From Gaiellasilicea sp963811885 (GTDB lineage: Bacteria; Actinomycetota; Thermoleophilia; Gaiellales; Gaiellaceae), in the NCBI GenBank assembly GCA_963811885.1, contig CAWETB010000015.1, positions 1,054,001 through 1,118,000 of the forward strand: 64,000 nt of DNA, in the 5' to 3' direction. Under the pieces are notes generated by a model. That model was not told where the DNA came from. It saw only the letters and a list, made by a program, of their open reading frames with translations, and made no database searches. Below are positions 51,676 to 61,213 of the stretch, one piece after another. The first letter of the stretch is position 1, and every line of letters starts with the position of its first letter. The translations under genes and the position numbers were made by a program.

Positions 51676-54600
51676 GTGCGGCGAAAGCTCCTGCTTGCGA
51701 TCGTTGTCTGCGCCGCCGCGGTGCCGTCGACGAGCGCTCTCGCCGCCAGCATCACGCTGACCCCCGAGTCCGACACGTATGTCCGCGCTTCGGACCCCAC
51801 CGTCGCGCACGGCACGGAGACGTCCTTCGACGTCTTCGGCGCCGCCTCGTCGTACGGCTGCGGCACCGGCCCCGCTGCCGGGCTGCTCCGCTTCAACCTC
51901 GCCGGGATCCCGGCAGGCGCGACGATCACGGGCGCGACCCTGAAGCTGACGAGCAAGACCGGCTTCGCGTTCGACGGCGACCCGGATCACCACGCGATCT
52001 TCCTGCCCAACGACTCCTGGTCGGAGAGCGCGGTCACCTGGAACACGCGCCCGGCGGACGGCGTCGTGCAGCAGGTTCCGCCGGCCGAGTGGCTCCTGAA
52101 CGGCCTTCCCCTCAGCACCTCCCCGGACAAGCTCGGCTCGACCTCGGCGTTCGAGGCGGTCGGCTGCGCCGGCACGCACGTGGCGAGCAGGAACTTCGGC
52201 TCGGCGAACCTTCGCACCCGCGTTGCCGCCGAGCGGTCCGGCGACGGCAAGCTCTCGCTCGAGGTCTTCACGATCCCCTGCGGGACGCCGTTCAGCGTCG
52301 TCTGCCAGAACGGGAAGCTCAAGCAGTCGTACTTCCTGCGCTACTACAGCAGGGAGGGCTCGGTCCTGAACGCTCCGCGGCTCGTGGTCGACTACGAGCT
52401 GCCGCCGCCGCTCGAGACGCCGAGCCTGATCCGCGTCGTCTCGACCGGCGGCACGGGCGCCTTCGTGATCGGCCGCGTCGACGGCGCCTCGAACCTGCCC
52501 CTGACGCTGGCCGCGTCGACGGCGCCGACGTGCAGCGCCGGCGCGCTCCCCGGCGGCGGTAGCCCAGCCGGCGCGCCCGTCTCGGCAACGACGGACGAGG
52601 ACGGCTACTTCAGCGCTGCAGTGTCAGGCGTCACGCCCGGCAACTTCGTCGCCGTCCGGGTGACGGCGCCTGCGACGACCGCGGCGTCAGCCTGTCTCGT
52701 CAGCTCCGGCGACAACGACTTCTGGCCCAAGGCGCTCGCGCTCACCGGCAGCACCGCGACGGCGCGCGACTTCATCGACTCGGCCGGCAAGGCACGCTGG
52801 TACAAGTTCGACGTCAAGCCGGGCCAGCGGATCCAGGTCGCGCTGTCGGGGCTCCCGGCCGACTACGACGTGGCCGTCTTCAAGGACATCGGCCAGGCGT
52901 TCGCCGCCCAGCTCACGCCGACCAACGCTGCCGACCTGACCAAGCTGAGCGCGGAGTACGCGCCGTCGGTGTTCTCACCCTCGGTCTTCTCGCCGTCCGT
53001 CTTCTCCCCGTCGGTGTTCAGCCCCGACGCGTACAGCCCCTCGGTCTTCTCACCGTCCGTCTTCAGCCCGAGCGTGTTCAGCCCCTCGGTCTTCAGCCCG
53101 TCGGTCTTCTCTCCCTCGGTCTTCAGCCCCAGCGTCTTCAGCCCGTCGGTCTTCTCACCCTCCGTCTTCAGCCCCAGCGTCTTCAGCCCGTCGGTCTTCT
53201 CACCCTCCGTCTTCAGCCCCAGCGTCTTCAGCCCGGAAGAGGTCGCGCAGGCGTTCTCGAGCGCCCAGACGCGCAGCATCATCGGCGTCTCGGCGACGCA
53301 GGGCACGGCCGACGAGAACGTCGTCGTCAACTCGTGGAACTCGGGCGGCAGCTTCTACGTCCGCGTCAGCGGTCACGGCGGCGCCTTCGACACGGGCAGC
53401 CAGTTCATGGTCTCCGTCACGAAGGGCGCCACGAGCTGCGCGGGTGTCACCGACACGACCCTGACGCCGCGGCCCGCATCGGCGCTGACCGGGGTCCGCA
53501 CGGTGATCCTCACCGACTCCTCGAAGGTCTCGCTGACCGCACCGCTGGCGGGCGGCGGCACGCTCGGGAGCAAGCTCGACGCGTTCAAGGCCAGGCCGGA
53601 GATCGGAGGTGTCGTCGTCGACGTCGCCACCGACGCCCGTGTCGCCGCGCTGAAGCTGCAGGCTGCGGCGAACGCCGCCTGCCCGTTCGCGCAGAACCTC
53701 GTCGCCGAGGAGATCAAGGGCATCGTCGACTCCTACCGCCCGGCGAACCCAGGGCTCCGGTACGTCGTCCTCGCCGGCGGCGACGACGCGATCCCGTTCT
53801 TCCGCTATCCCGACCAGAGCCTGCTCGGGCAGGAGTCGGGCTACGTCCCGCCCGTCCGCAGCGACTCCGCCTCCGAGGCGAGTCTCCGCAACGACTTCGT
53901 CCTCAGCCAGGACGCCTACGGGGCCGGAACGAGCGTCTCGCTGCGAACGAGCTCCTTCCCGGTGCCGGGCCTCGCCGTCGGGCGTCTCGTCGAGACGCCG
54001 GCGGAGATCGCCGGCCTCATCGACGCCTACACGCAGGCGGGCGGCGTCGTCACCCCGGGCTCGTCGCTCGTCACCGGCTACGACTTCCTTGCGGATGCGG
54101 CCGACGCCGTCGCCACGGAGCTCCAGGCGGGCACGGGGGCCACGTCGGACCTGCTGGTCACCCCGGCAGACAAGTCGCCGCAGGATCCCGCTTCGTGGAC
54201 CGCCTCCCAGCTGTCGGCGAAGCTCCTCGGCAGCCGCCACGACGTGATCTTCCTCGCCGGGCACTTCAGCGCCAACAGCGCCCTCGCCGCCGACTTCTCG
54301 ACGAGCGTGCTCACGACCGAGCTCGCCGCCTCGACGGTGAACCTCGCCAACACGCTCGTCTTCAGCGCCGGCTGCCATGCGGGCTACAACCTCGTCGACG
54401 GCGACGCGCTCCAGAACGTGTCCCAGCCACTCGACTGGGCGCAGGCCTTCGCGCGCAAGCGGGCGACGCTCGTCGCAGGAACCGGCTACCAGTACGGCGA
54501 CACCGACTTCCTCGAGTACAGCGAGCGGCTCTACCGCAACTTCGCGCGCCAGCTTCGGGTCGGCACGGGTGCCGTCTCGGTCGGCGAGGCGCTCGTCAAG

Positions 54601-56555
54601 GCGAAGCTCGACTACCTCGCGGCGACGCCCGACGTGCGCGGCTTGCACGAGAAGGCGCTGCTCGAGGCGGCCGTGTTCGGGCTGCCGATGCTCGGCGTCA
54701 ACATGCCCGCCGGGCGCACGCCGGCGCCGCCGGCGGGAGGCGCGATCACCCCGGTGCCGGTCGCATCCGGCCCGGCCGCGACACTCGGCCTGCGCACGTT
54801 CGACCTCGCCCTCGCGCCGAGCCTGACCACGAACACGCGGACACTGACGAACGTCGAGACCAGCACGCAGCTGACCTCGACCTGGCTCTCCGGCCCCGAC
54901 GGCGTCATCGGCAATCCGGCCGAGCCGGCACTCCCGCTCGACGTCGTCGACGTCACGCCGACCGACTCGAACGTCGTCCTCCGCGGCGTCGGCTTCCGCG
55001 GCGGCACGTTCACCGACTCGACGGTGGTGCCGCTGACGGGCGCGCCGACGACCGAGTTGCGCGGCGTCCACGCACCCTTCGTCTCGCCGGTCTTCTTCCC
55101 GATGCGGCTGTCCACCGTCAACTACTACGGCGCGCTCGGCGGGTCGGGCGGTACGAGCCTGCTCGTGACGCCGGCGCAGCATCGCGTCGCCGACGTCGCG
55201 CTGGGGACGAGCACGCTGCGCCGCTACTCGGGCCTCGACCTGCGCCTGTTCTACAGCGGCAACCTGACCGCCGCCTCGCTCTCCGACGCTCCGACGATCG
55301 TCAGCGTCGATGCGAAGCCCGCAGCGGGAGGGGTCGACTTCACCGCCCAGGTCGTCGGCGACCCGGCGGCGGCGATCCACTCGGTCTGGGTCACCTTCAC
55401 GACAGGAGCGGGCACGTGGGCGCCGCTCGATCTCCAGCAGTGCGTCGCACCGCTGCCCGCGGCCTGCGGAACGGACGAAGAGTCACAGCTCTGGAAGGGC
55501 CGGCTCACCTTCGCCCCGGCCGACCTTCAGTTCGTCGTCCAGGCCTCGAACGGCCTCGGCCTGGTCTCGCTCGACGACAACCGCGGCGCGTTCCACCGGC
55601 TCGCCGGAGCGGCAGCCGCCGCGACGGCGCTGACGCTCGTCGCCCCGCCCGTCAACGGCACCTTCGGCGAGACCAAGACGGTCACCGCCGCGCTGACCGG
55701 CCCTGGAGGCGCACCGCTCGCCGGCAAGATGGTGACGGTCTCCGTCGGCGGCGGCTCGGCCCAGATCGGCGTCACCGGCGCCGACGGTCGCGTCACGCTC
55801 GGGGTGCCGCTCTCGACCGCGCCCGGCAGCTACCAGCTCGTCGGCTCGTTCGGCGGCGACACGACGCATGCGCCGTCCTCCGACTCGGAGCCGTTCGCGA
55901 TCGCCAAGGCGCCGACGAGCCTGTCCACGTTCACGCAGCTACCGCTCGTCATGGGCGGCGGTGCCACGGGGCTCACCTCGACCCTCACCGCGGCCCTGGG
56001 CGGCAAGCAGCAGCCCCTGCTGCAGCTGACCGTCACCTACACGCTCACCGGGCCGGGCGGGACGAAGACGTTCTCCACGATCACCGACTACCTCGGGCGC
56101 GCGACGCTGCCTCCCGTCGGGCTCCCCGCCGGCACGTACGCCGTCAGCGCCTCGTTCGCCGGCGACGCCACTTACACCGGCGCGACGCGCACGGGGACGC
56201 TCGTCCTCTCCGCGTTCAGCGGCTTCTTCCCGCCGGTCGCGAACCCGCCGACGGTGAACATCGCGAAGGCGAGGGAGCGCGATCCCGGTCAAGTTCAGCC
56301 TCGGCGGCAACCGCGGCCTTGCGATCTTCGCCGCCGGCTACCCGCGGGTGGTCACGACCGTCTGCGGCACGGGCGTGCCGACCGAAGAGATCAAGACGAC
56401 GGTCACGGCCGGCGGCAGCAGCCTCAGCTTCGATGCCTGCAACGAACAAGTACCAGTACATGTGGAAGACGGAGAAGGGCTGGACCGGCTGCCGCAGGCT
56501 CGAGCTGAAGTTCGTCGACGGCAGCGTCCAGTTCGCCGACTTCAAGTTCAAGTAG
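51676..56555 (+). CDS. Giant secreted caspase-like (C25-type) protein with SVFSP repeats and PxKF tail
   Basis: About 1,625 residues. In order: signal peptide (1-24); DNRLRE domain, about 26-235 (ESDTYVRASDP, LLRFNLAGIPAGATITGATLKL, RLVVDYEL); PPC-like domain about 365-585 (ARWYKFDVKPGQRIQVALSGLPADYDVAVF) carrying 18 tandem SVFSP-type units at 431-520. A caspase-fold region, about 600-1040, has candidate dyad His863 (LAGHFSAN) and Cys900 (SAGCHAGYN), like gingipains. Two Ig-like repeats (about 1330-1510) and a C-terminal PxKF domain (PVKFSLGGN, YMWKTEKGW, FADFKFK) follow. Breaks near 56273 and 56449, both at CG, split the tail. It is likely secreted or wall-bound; substrate unknown. Confidence 0.8.
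52966..53235 (+). repeat. 18 tandem 15-bp units encoding SVFSP (one DAYSP)
   Basis: Eighteen contiguous 15-base units, 17 coding Ser-Val-Phe-Ser-Pro and the fifth Asp-Ala-Tyr-Ser-Pro. The last nine units form three 45-base blocks (53101-53145, 53146-53190, 53191-53235); the final two blocks are identical in DNA, a mark of recent slippage or unequal exchange. Confidence 0.97.
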
Positions 56556-56563
56556 GCGCTCGT

Positions 56564-56569
56564 TAGGAT
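56564..56569 (+). promoter_or_regulatory. -10-like box TAGGAT of the cNMP-binding gene
   Basis: TAGGAT lies 6 bases before the GTG at 56576, directly after the stop of the giant gene. Confidence 0.45.
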
Positions 56570-56575
56570 CGACCC

Positions 56576-56995
56576 GTGCGGCTGCGGAAGGACGCAAAGC
56601 TCGAGTTGCTCCGCCAGGTGCCGCTGTTCGCCGGCTGCAGCAAGAAGGAGCTGGGCGAGATCTCGACGCTCGCGGACGAGCTGAGCCTGCCGGCGGGCTC
56701 GAAGCTGATCGAGGAGGGCCGGCAGGGCCATGAGTTCTTCGTCCTCGTCGAAGGCGACGTCGACGTCCGGGCGAAGGGCCGCAAGCTCAACAGCCTCGGC
56801 GAGGGCGCGTTCTTCGGCGAGATGGCGCTCGTCTCGCAGCGCCCGCGGAACGCGACCGTGACCGCAACGAGCCCCGTCCGCGTGCTCGTCATCCACGAGT
56901 CCGGCTTTCGCCGCCTCCTGCACGACTCGCCGCAGATCTCGCTGAAGGTGCTGCAGACCCTCGCCGATCGCGCCGCCGAGAACTCGCTCCATTAG
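56576..56995 (+). CDS. Cyclic-nucleotide-binding domain protein
   Basis: A 139-residue protein that is a single CRP-type cyclic-nucleotide-binding fold: LRQVPLFAGCSKKELGEISTLADELSLPAGSKLIEEG, FFVLVEGDVDVRAKG and the phosphate cassette LGEGAFFGEMALVSQRPRNATVTA. There is no DNA-binding helix-turn-helix, so it is not a CRP regulator; it may signal by binding cAMP or cGMP and touching a partner. It is close to the double-cyclase gene (48-51.6 kb), which could make such a nucleotide. Leaderless-type start. Confidence 0.9.
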   Translation: MRLRKDAKLELLRQVPLFAGCSKKELGEISTLADELSLPAGSKLIEEGRQGHEFFVLVEGDVDVRAKGRKLNSLGEGAFFGEMALVSQRPRNATVTATSPVRVLVIHESGFRRLLHDSPQISLKVLQTLADRAAENSLH

Positions 56996-56998
56996 CCT
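56993..56998 (+). promoter_or_regulatory. -10-like box TAGCCT of the VOC gene, overlapping a stop codon
   Basis: TAGCCT lies 7 bases before the ATG at 57006. Its first three bases are the TAG stop of the upstream cNMP-binding gene. Confidence 0.45.
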
Positions 56999-57005
56999 GC
57001 AGGGC

Positions 57006-57428
57006 ATGCCCCGCGCCGTCGGGATCAACCACATCGCGCTCGAGGTCGGCTCGATCGACGAGGCGCTCGACTTCTACGGGCGCCTGTTCGAGCTGGAGCT
57101 GCGCGGCCGGATCCCGGGCATGGCGTTCGTGGACATGGGCGACCAGTTCCTCGCGCTCGCGGAGGGCCGCACGCAGGGGCCGGACGCGACGCGCCACTTC
57201 GGCCTCGTCGTCGACGACCGCGACGCCGTGCTCGCGGCGGCGCGGGAGGCCGGGATCGACATCTTCGGCGGCAACTCGTTCCTCGACCCGTGGGGCAACC
57301 AGGTGCAGGTCGTCGCGTACGGCGAGGTCCAGTTCTCGAAGACGCCGGAGATCCTCAGCGGCATGGGCCTCGAGCTCGAGAAGACCGAGTCGGCGCTGCG
57401 CGAGCTGCGCGACAAGGGCCTCGCCTAG
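57006..57428 (+). CDS. VOC superfamily (glyoxalase-like) protein
   Basis: A 140-residue protein of the vicinal-oxygen-chelate fold: GINHIALEVGSIDEALDFYGRLFELEL, MAFVDMGDQFLALAEG, then RHFGLVVDDRDAVLAAAREAGI and FLDPWGNQVQVVAY. Potential metal ligands are His9 and the His of TRHFGLV. Members include glyoxalases, dioxygenases and resistance proteins; this one cannot be placed further. The last 30 residues (KTPEILSGMGLELEKTESALREL) form a helical tail. Followed by the antiporter gene three bases later. Confidence 0.85.
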   Translation: MPRAVGINHIALEVGSIDEALDFYGRLFELELRGRIPGMAFVDMGDQFLALAEGRTQGPDATRHFGLVVDDRDAVLAAAREAGIDIFGGNSFLDPWGNQVQVVAYGEVQFSKTPEILSGMGLELEKTESALRELRDKGLA

Positions 57429-57431
57429 CGA

Positions 57432-59034
57432 GTGATCGACCTCAGCCACCACGACCTCGTCAGCTTGCTGGTGCTGCTGGCGGCCGGTGCGGGGATGCTC
57501 GTCCTCGTCCCGAAGCTGCGGATCCCGTATCCGATCCTGCTCGTGCTGGGCGGGCTGGCGCTCGGCTTCGTCCCCGGACTGCCCGAGATCGACCTGCCGC
57601 CCGACCTCGTCCTCGTCGGCATCCTGCCGCTGCTGCTCTACGGAGCCGCGTTCTTCACCTCGCTGCGCGACCTGCGCTCGAACCTGCGTCCGGTCGGACT
57701 GCTCGCCGTCGGCCTCGTGCTCCTGACGATGGTCGTCGTCGCGGTCGTCGCGCACGCGATCGTGCCCGGGCTGCCGTGGGCGGCGGCGTTCGTGCTCGGC
57801 GCCGTCGTCTCCCCCACCGACCCGATCGCGGCGACGGCGATCATGCACCGCCTCGGCGTGCCGCGGCGGATCGTCTCGATCGTCGAGGGCGAGAGCCTCG
57901 TCAACGACGGCACGGCCCTCGTCGCCTACCGCGCCGCGGTCGTCGCGACGGTCAGCGGCGTCTTCTCGATCTGGGAGGCCGGCGATCTCGTTCGTGCTCA
58001 ACGTCACCGGCGGCGTCGTCGTCGGCCTCGGCGTTGCCTGGATCGTGCGCCAGGTGCGGAAGCGGCTCGACTACCCGCCCGCAGAGGTGACGATTTCCCT
58101 GCTCACGGGGTATTTCGCCTACATCCCGGCGGAGCTGATGGGCGTCTCGGCGGTGATCGCCGCCGTGACCGCCGGGATCTACCTCGGCTGGTACACGCCG
58201 GAGCTGACGACGCCCGAGGTGCGGCTGATGGGCGAGTCGGCCTGGGAGATCGTCACCTTCACGCTCAACGCGATCCTCTTCACGCTGATCGGGCTGCAGC
58301 TGCCCGGCATCCTCGACGCGCTCGACGCCTACTCGGCCGGTGGATCTGATCTGGTGGGCGGTCGCGATCTGGCTCACCGTCCTCGTCGCGAGGGCGCTCT
58401 GGGTCTACCCGGCGGCGAAGCTGCCGCGCCTGCTCGTGCCCGAAGATCCGCGCGCGCGACCCGATGCCCCCACGCTCGGCGCTGGCGCTGATCACCTGGT
58501 CCGGGATGCGCGGCGCGGTCTCGCTGGCGGCGGCCCTGGCGATCCCGCTCGAGCACGGATGCCGGCGAGCCGTTCCCGGGACGCGAGTTGATCCTCTTCC
58601 TCACCTTCGCGGTCATCTTCGGCACGCTCGTGATCCAGGGCCTGACCCTGCCGGCCGTGATCCGTCTCCTCAAGCTCGAGGACGACGGAGAGGAGGCGGC
58701 GCGGGACGAGGCGCAGGCGCGCATCCGGGCGGCGGACGCCGCGCTCGTCCGGCTCGAGGAGCTGGTCGACGAGGAGTGGGTGCGGGAGGACACGGCCGAG
58801 CGAGTCCGCGGCGGCTACGACTTCCGCCGGAACCGCTTCCTGGCCTGGCTCGACGGCGGCGACGACGGCTCGATCGAGGCCCGCTCGCGCGACTTCCAGC
58901 GGCTGCGCCGCGAGCTGCTGAACGCCGAGCGGGACGCCGTCCATGAGCTGCGCCGCAGCGGTGAGATCTCCGACGAGGTGGCGCGCCGCGTCGAGCGCGA
59001 CCTCGACCTCGAGGACGCGAGACTGGAGATCTGA
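57432..59034 (+). CDS. Na+/H+ antiporter, CPA1 type (four frame breaks)
   Basis: About 532 residues with some twelve membrane helices and a charged cytoplasmic tail. The start is HDLVSLLVLLAAGAGMLVLVPKLRIPYPILLVLGGLALGFVPGLP; the ion site is VVSPTDPIAATAIMHRLGVPRRIVSIVEGESLVNDGTALVAY, typical of NhaP/CPA1. Breaks near 57980, 58343, 58447 and 58550 each leave an extra base at a CG; repair gives SFVLNVTGGVVVGLGVAW, VDLIWWAVAIWL, PRSALALITWSGMRGAVSLAAALAIPLSTDAGEPFPGREL and ILFLTFAVIFGTLVIQG. The tail (ARIRAADAALVRLEEL) is helical. It exports Na+ or K+ against H+. Confidence 0.85.
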
Positions 59035-59051
59035 TCGACGGCCCGGCGATC

Positions 59052-59744
59052 GTGGCGGCGGACCTGCGCGTGCGCCGCGGCGGCCGGCTCGTCCTGCCCG
59101 GCGTGTCGCTCGAGGTCGCGGCCGGGACCGTCACCGGCCTCCTCGGCCCGAGCGGGTCGGGCAAGACGACGCTGATGCGGGCGATCGTCGGCGTCCAGAT
59201 CGTCGAGGCGGGCGCCGTTCGCGTCCTCGGCCTCCCGGCCGGGTCTCCCCGCTGTGGCGGCGCGTCGGCTACGTGACGCAGGAGCCTTCCGTGTACGGCG
59301 ACATGAGCGTGCGCGAGAACCTGCGCTACTTCGCCCGGATCCTCGGGGCGCCGCCGTCGCGGATCGACGAGGCGATCGACGAGGTCGATCTCCGCGCGCA
59401 GGCCGACCAGCTCACTCGCACGCTCTCCGGCGGCGAGCGCTCCCGCGTCTCCCTGGCGACGGCGCTCCTGGGTCGAGCCAGAGCTGCTCGTGCTCGACGA
59501 GCCGACCGTCGGCCTCGACCCCGTGCTCAGGCGGGATCTCTGGACGCTCTTCCACGGCCTCGCCCAGACAGGAAGGACGCTGCTCGTCTCCAGCCATGTG
59601 ATGGACGAGGCCGAACGGTGCGACGAGCTCGTGTTGATGCGCGACGGCACGGTCGTGGCGACCGGGTCTCCCATCGGTCTGCTGGAGCGCACCGGCGCCG
59701 CGAACCTCGAGGAGGCGTTCCTGACGCTGGCGGAGGCTCGGTGA
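59052..59744 (+). CDS. ABC transporter ATP-binding protein (two frame breaks)
   Basis: About 230 residues, the ATPase of an ABC-2 export system. Walker A is GPSGSGKTT near 36-44; the Q loop is VGYVTQEPSVYGDMSVREN, the signature LSGGERSRVSLATALLG, Walker B LLVLDEPTVGLDP and the switch SSHVMDEAERCDELVLMRDG. Near 59250 one base seems lost in a C run (LPAGSP then PLWRRVGYV); near 59472 one extra base sits in a CG before PELLVLDEP. It overlaps the permease gene (GTGA). Substrate unknown; the class often serves drugs or lipids. Confidence 0.88.
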
Positions 59745-60478
59745 GCGCCGCGCGGACACTCGCGACCGCGGAGCGCGTGCTCCGGCAGCTGCGCCACGAC
59801 CGACGCACGCTCGCGCTCGTCTTCGTCGTGCCGCCCTTCCTGCTCACGCTCTTCCGCTACGTCTTCGACGGGCAGCCGGAGACGTTCGACCGGGTCGGCG
59901 GCCCGCTCGTCGGCATCTTCCCCTTCACCTCGATGTTCCTGGTCACGTCGATCGCGATGCTGCGCGAACGGACGAGCGGCACCCTCGAACGGCTGATGTC
60001 GATGCCGATCGCGAAGGGCGACCTGCTCGGCGGCTACGGGCTCGCCTTCGCCGCCGTCGCGGCCGTGCAGGCGTCGATCACGTCCGCCGTGGCGTTCGGA
60101 TTGCTCGGGCTCGACACGGCAGGCCCGATCTGGGCGGTCGTGCTGATCGCGGTCGCGAACGCGCTCCTCGGGATGGCGCTCGGCCTCTTCCTGAGCGCCT
60201 TCGCGACGACGGAGTTTCAGGCGGTGCAGTTCATGCCCGCGGTGGTGATCCCGCAGATCCTGCTCTGCGGCCTGCTCGTGCCGCGCGAGGAGATGGCGGA
60301 GCCGCTCGAGTGGCTCTCGAACCTGCTCCCGCTGACCTACGCGTACGACGCGCTCGAGCAGGTGACGGCGAGCGGCGAGACCGACGCGGACGTGTGGCTC
60401 GACGTCGGCATCGTCGCCGGCTGCATCGTGCTCGCACTCGCCCTCGGTTCGGCGACGCTGCGCCGCCGGACGCCCTGA
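59741..60478 (+). CDS. ABC-2 type transporter permease
   Basis: A 245-residue membrane protein with six hydrophobic segments: RTLALVFVVPPFLLTLFRYVF, IFPFTSMFLVTSIAML, GGYGLAFAAVAAVQASITSAVAF, IWAVVLIAVANALLGMALGLFL, FMPAVVIPQILLCGLLVP and a last helix VGIVAGCIVLALALG. ERTSGTLERLMSMPIAKGDLLGGY is the ABC-2 hallmark. It pairs with the overlapping ATPase gene upstream; a typical transporter would be two of each. The frame is intact. It is followed by the M14 peptidase gene. Confidence 0.9.
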   Translation: MSAARTLATAERVLRQLRHDRRTLALVFVVPPFLLTLFRYVFDGQPETFDRVGGPLVGIFPFTSMFLVTSIAMLRERTSGTLERLMSMPIAKGDLLGGYGLAFAAVAAVQASITSAVAFGLLGLDTAGPIWAVVLIAVANALLGMALGLFLSAFATTEFQAVQFMPAVVIPQILLCGLLVPREEMAEPLEWLSNLLPLTYAYDALEQVTASGETDADVWLDVGIVAGCIVLALALGSATLRRRTP

Positions 60479-60481
60479 CCG

Positions 60482-60487
60482 TAGGCT
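60482..60487 (+). promoter_or_regulatory. -10-like box TAGGCT of the M14 peptidase gene
   Basis: TAGGCT lies 6 bases before the GTG at 60494, just after the permease stop. Confidence 0.45.
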
Positions 60488-60493
60488 GACGCC

Positions 60494-61213
60494 GTGGCAG
60501 AGGCAGTCACCTCGAACGTCCTCCGCGGCTGGGAGGAGCGGGAGTACGGCCGCTCGCGCGGCGGGCTGCCGCTCCGCGTGCAGCTGCCGGCGTCCGGGGC
60601 GCCCGTCGCCGGGCTCCTGATCGCCGGCCAGCACGGCGAGGAGGCGGAGACCGGCCTGCTCGCGCGCCGCCTGCTCGAGCGGATCCCCGGCGACGAGACG
60701 AGCTGGGCGGTCATCCAGGTGGCGAACCCCGACGGGCTCCTGAACGGGACGAGGCAGAACGCAGCCGGAGTCGACCTGAACCGGAACTTCCCCGGCGCGA
60801 GCTGGAGCCCCGAGCCGTCGTTCACCTTCCCGCCCGGCATCGATCCCGAGCTGCGCAAGCTCCCGAACCGGACCAGCCGCTCCTCGCCCGGCCCCGAGCC
60901 GAGCTCGGAGCCGGAGACCCAGGCGCTGATGGCGCTCGTCCACGAGCTGCAGCCGAAGCTCGTGCTCGACCTGCACGCGCCGATCGAGCTGATCCTCGTC
61001 CGCGAGGGCGTGCCGCGCGAGCCCGTCGAGATGCTCGCCGAGTCGGCCGGGCTTCGGGTCGTCTCGGAGCTCGAGGTCGGCTCGCCCGGCGCCTTCGACG
61101 AGTGGCTGCTCGAGCAGGGGATCCCGGCGATCGTCTACGAGGTCGAGCACGCGGGCCTGCCGCAGCTCTGCCTGCGCCACCTGCCCGGGCTCGAGGCGCT
61201 GCTCCGCGGCTAG
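60494..61213 (+). CDS. M14-family zinc carboxypeptidase, MpaA-like
   Basis: A 239-residue cytoplasmic metallo-carboxypeptidase of family M14, closest in pattern to murein peptide amidase MpaA. Zinc ligands are in AGQHGEEAET (HxxE) and VLDLHAP; the substrate pocket is NPDGLLNGTRQNAAGVDLNRNFPG, and the catalytic Glu lies in AIVYEVEHAGLP. MpaA cuts the gamma-D-Glu-mDap bond of recycled murein peptides; whether this protein does so is inference. There is no signal peptide. Leaderless-type start. Confidence 0.85.
   Translation: MAEAVTSNVLRGWEEREYGRSRGGLPLRVQLPASGAPVAGLLIAGQHGEEAETGLLARRLLERIPGDETSWAVIQVANPDGLLNGTRQNAAGVDLNRNFPGASWSPEPSFTFPPGIDPELRKLPNRTSRSSPGPEPSSEPETQALMALVHELQPKLVLDLHAPIELILVREGVPREPVEMLAESAGLRVVSELEVGSPGAFDEWLLEQGIPAIVYEVEHAGLPQLCLRHLPGLEALLRG

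Noticed and set aside
52966..53235. Repeat array as a possible CRISPR
   Set aside because: Units are contiguous 15-mers without spacers and stay in frame inside a gene.
52863..53330. Antisense open frame rich in TEGEKTDGLKTLG repeats opposite the SVFSP array
   Set aside because: The repeat only mirrors the 15-bp units of the sense strand; no start site or motif supports translation.
56216..58007. Long minus-strand frames opposite the cNMP, VOC and antiporter genes
   Set aside because: Products are Arg/Asp/Glu-rich mirrors of the plus-strand genes, which have clear family motifs.
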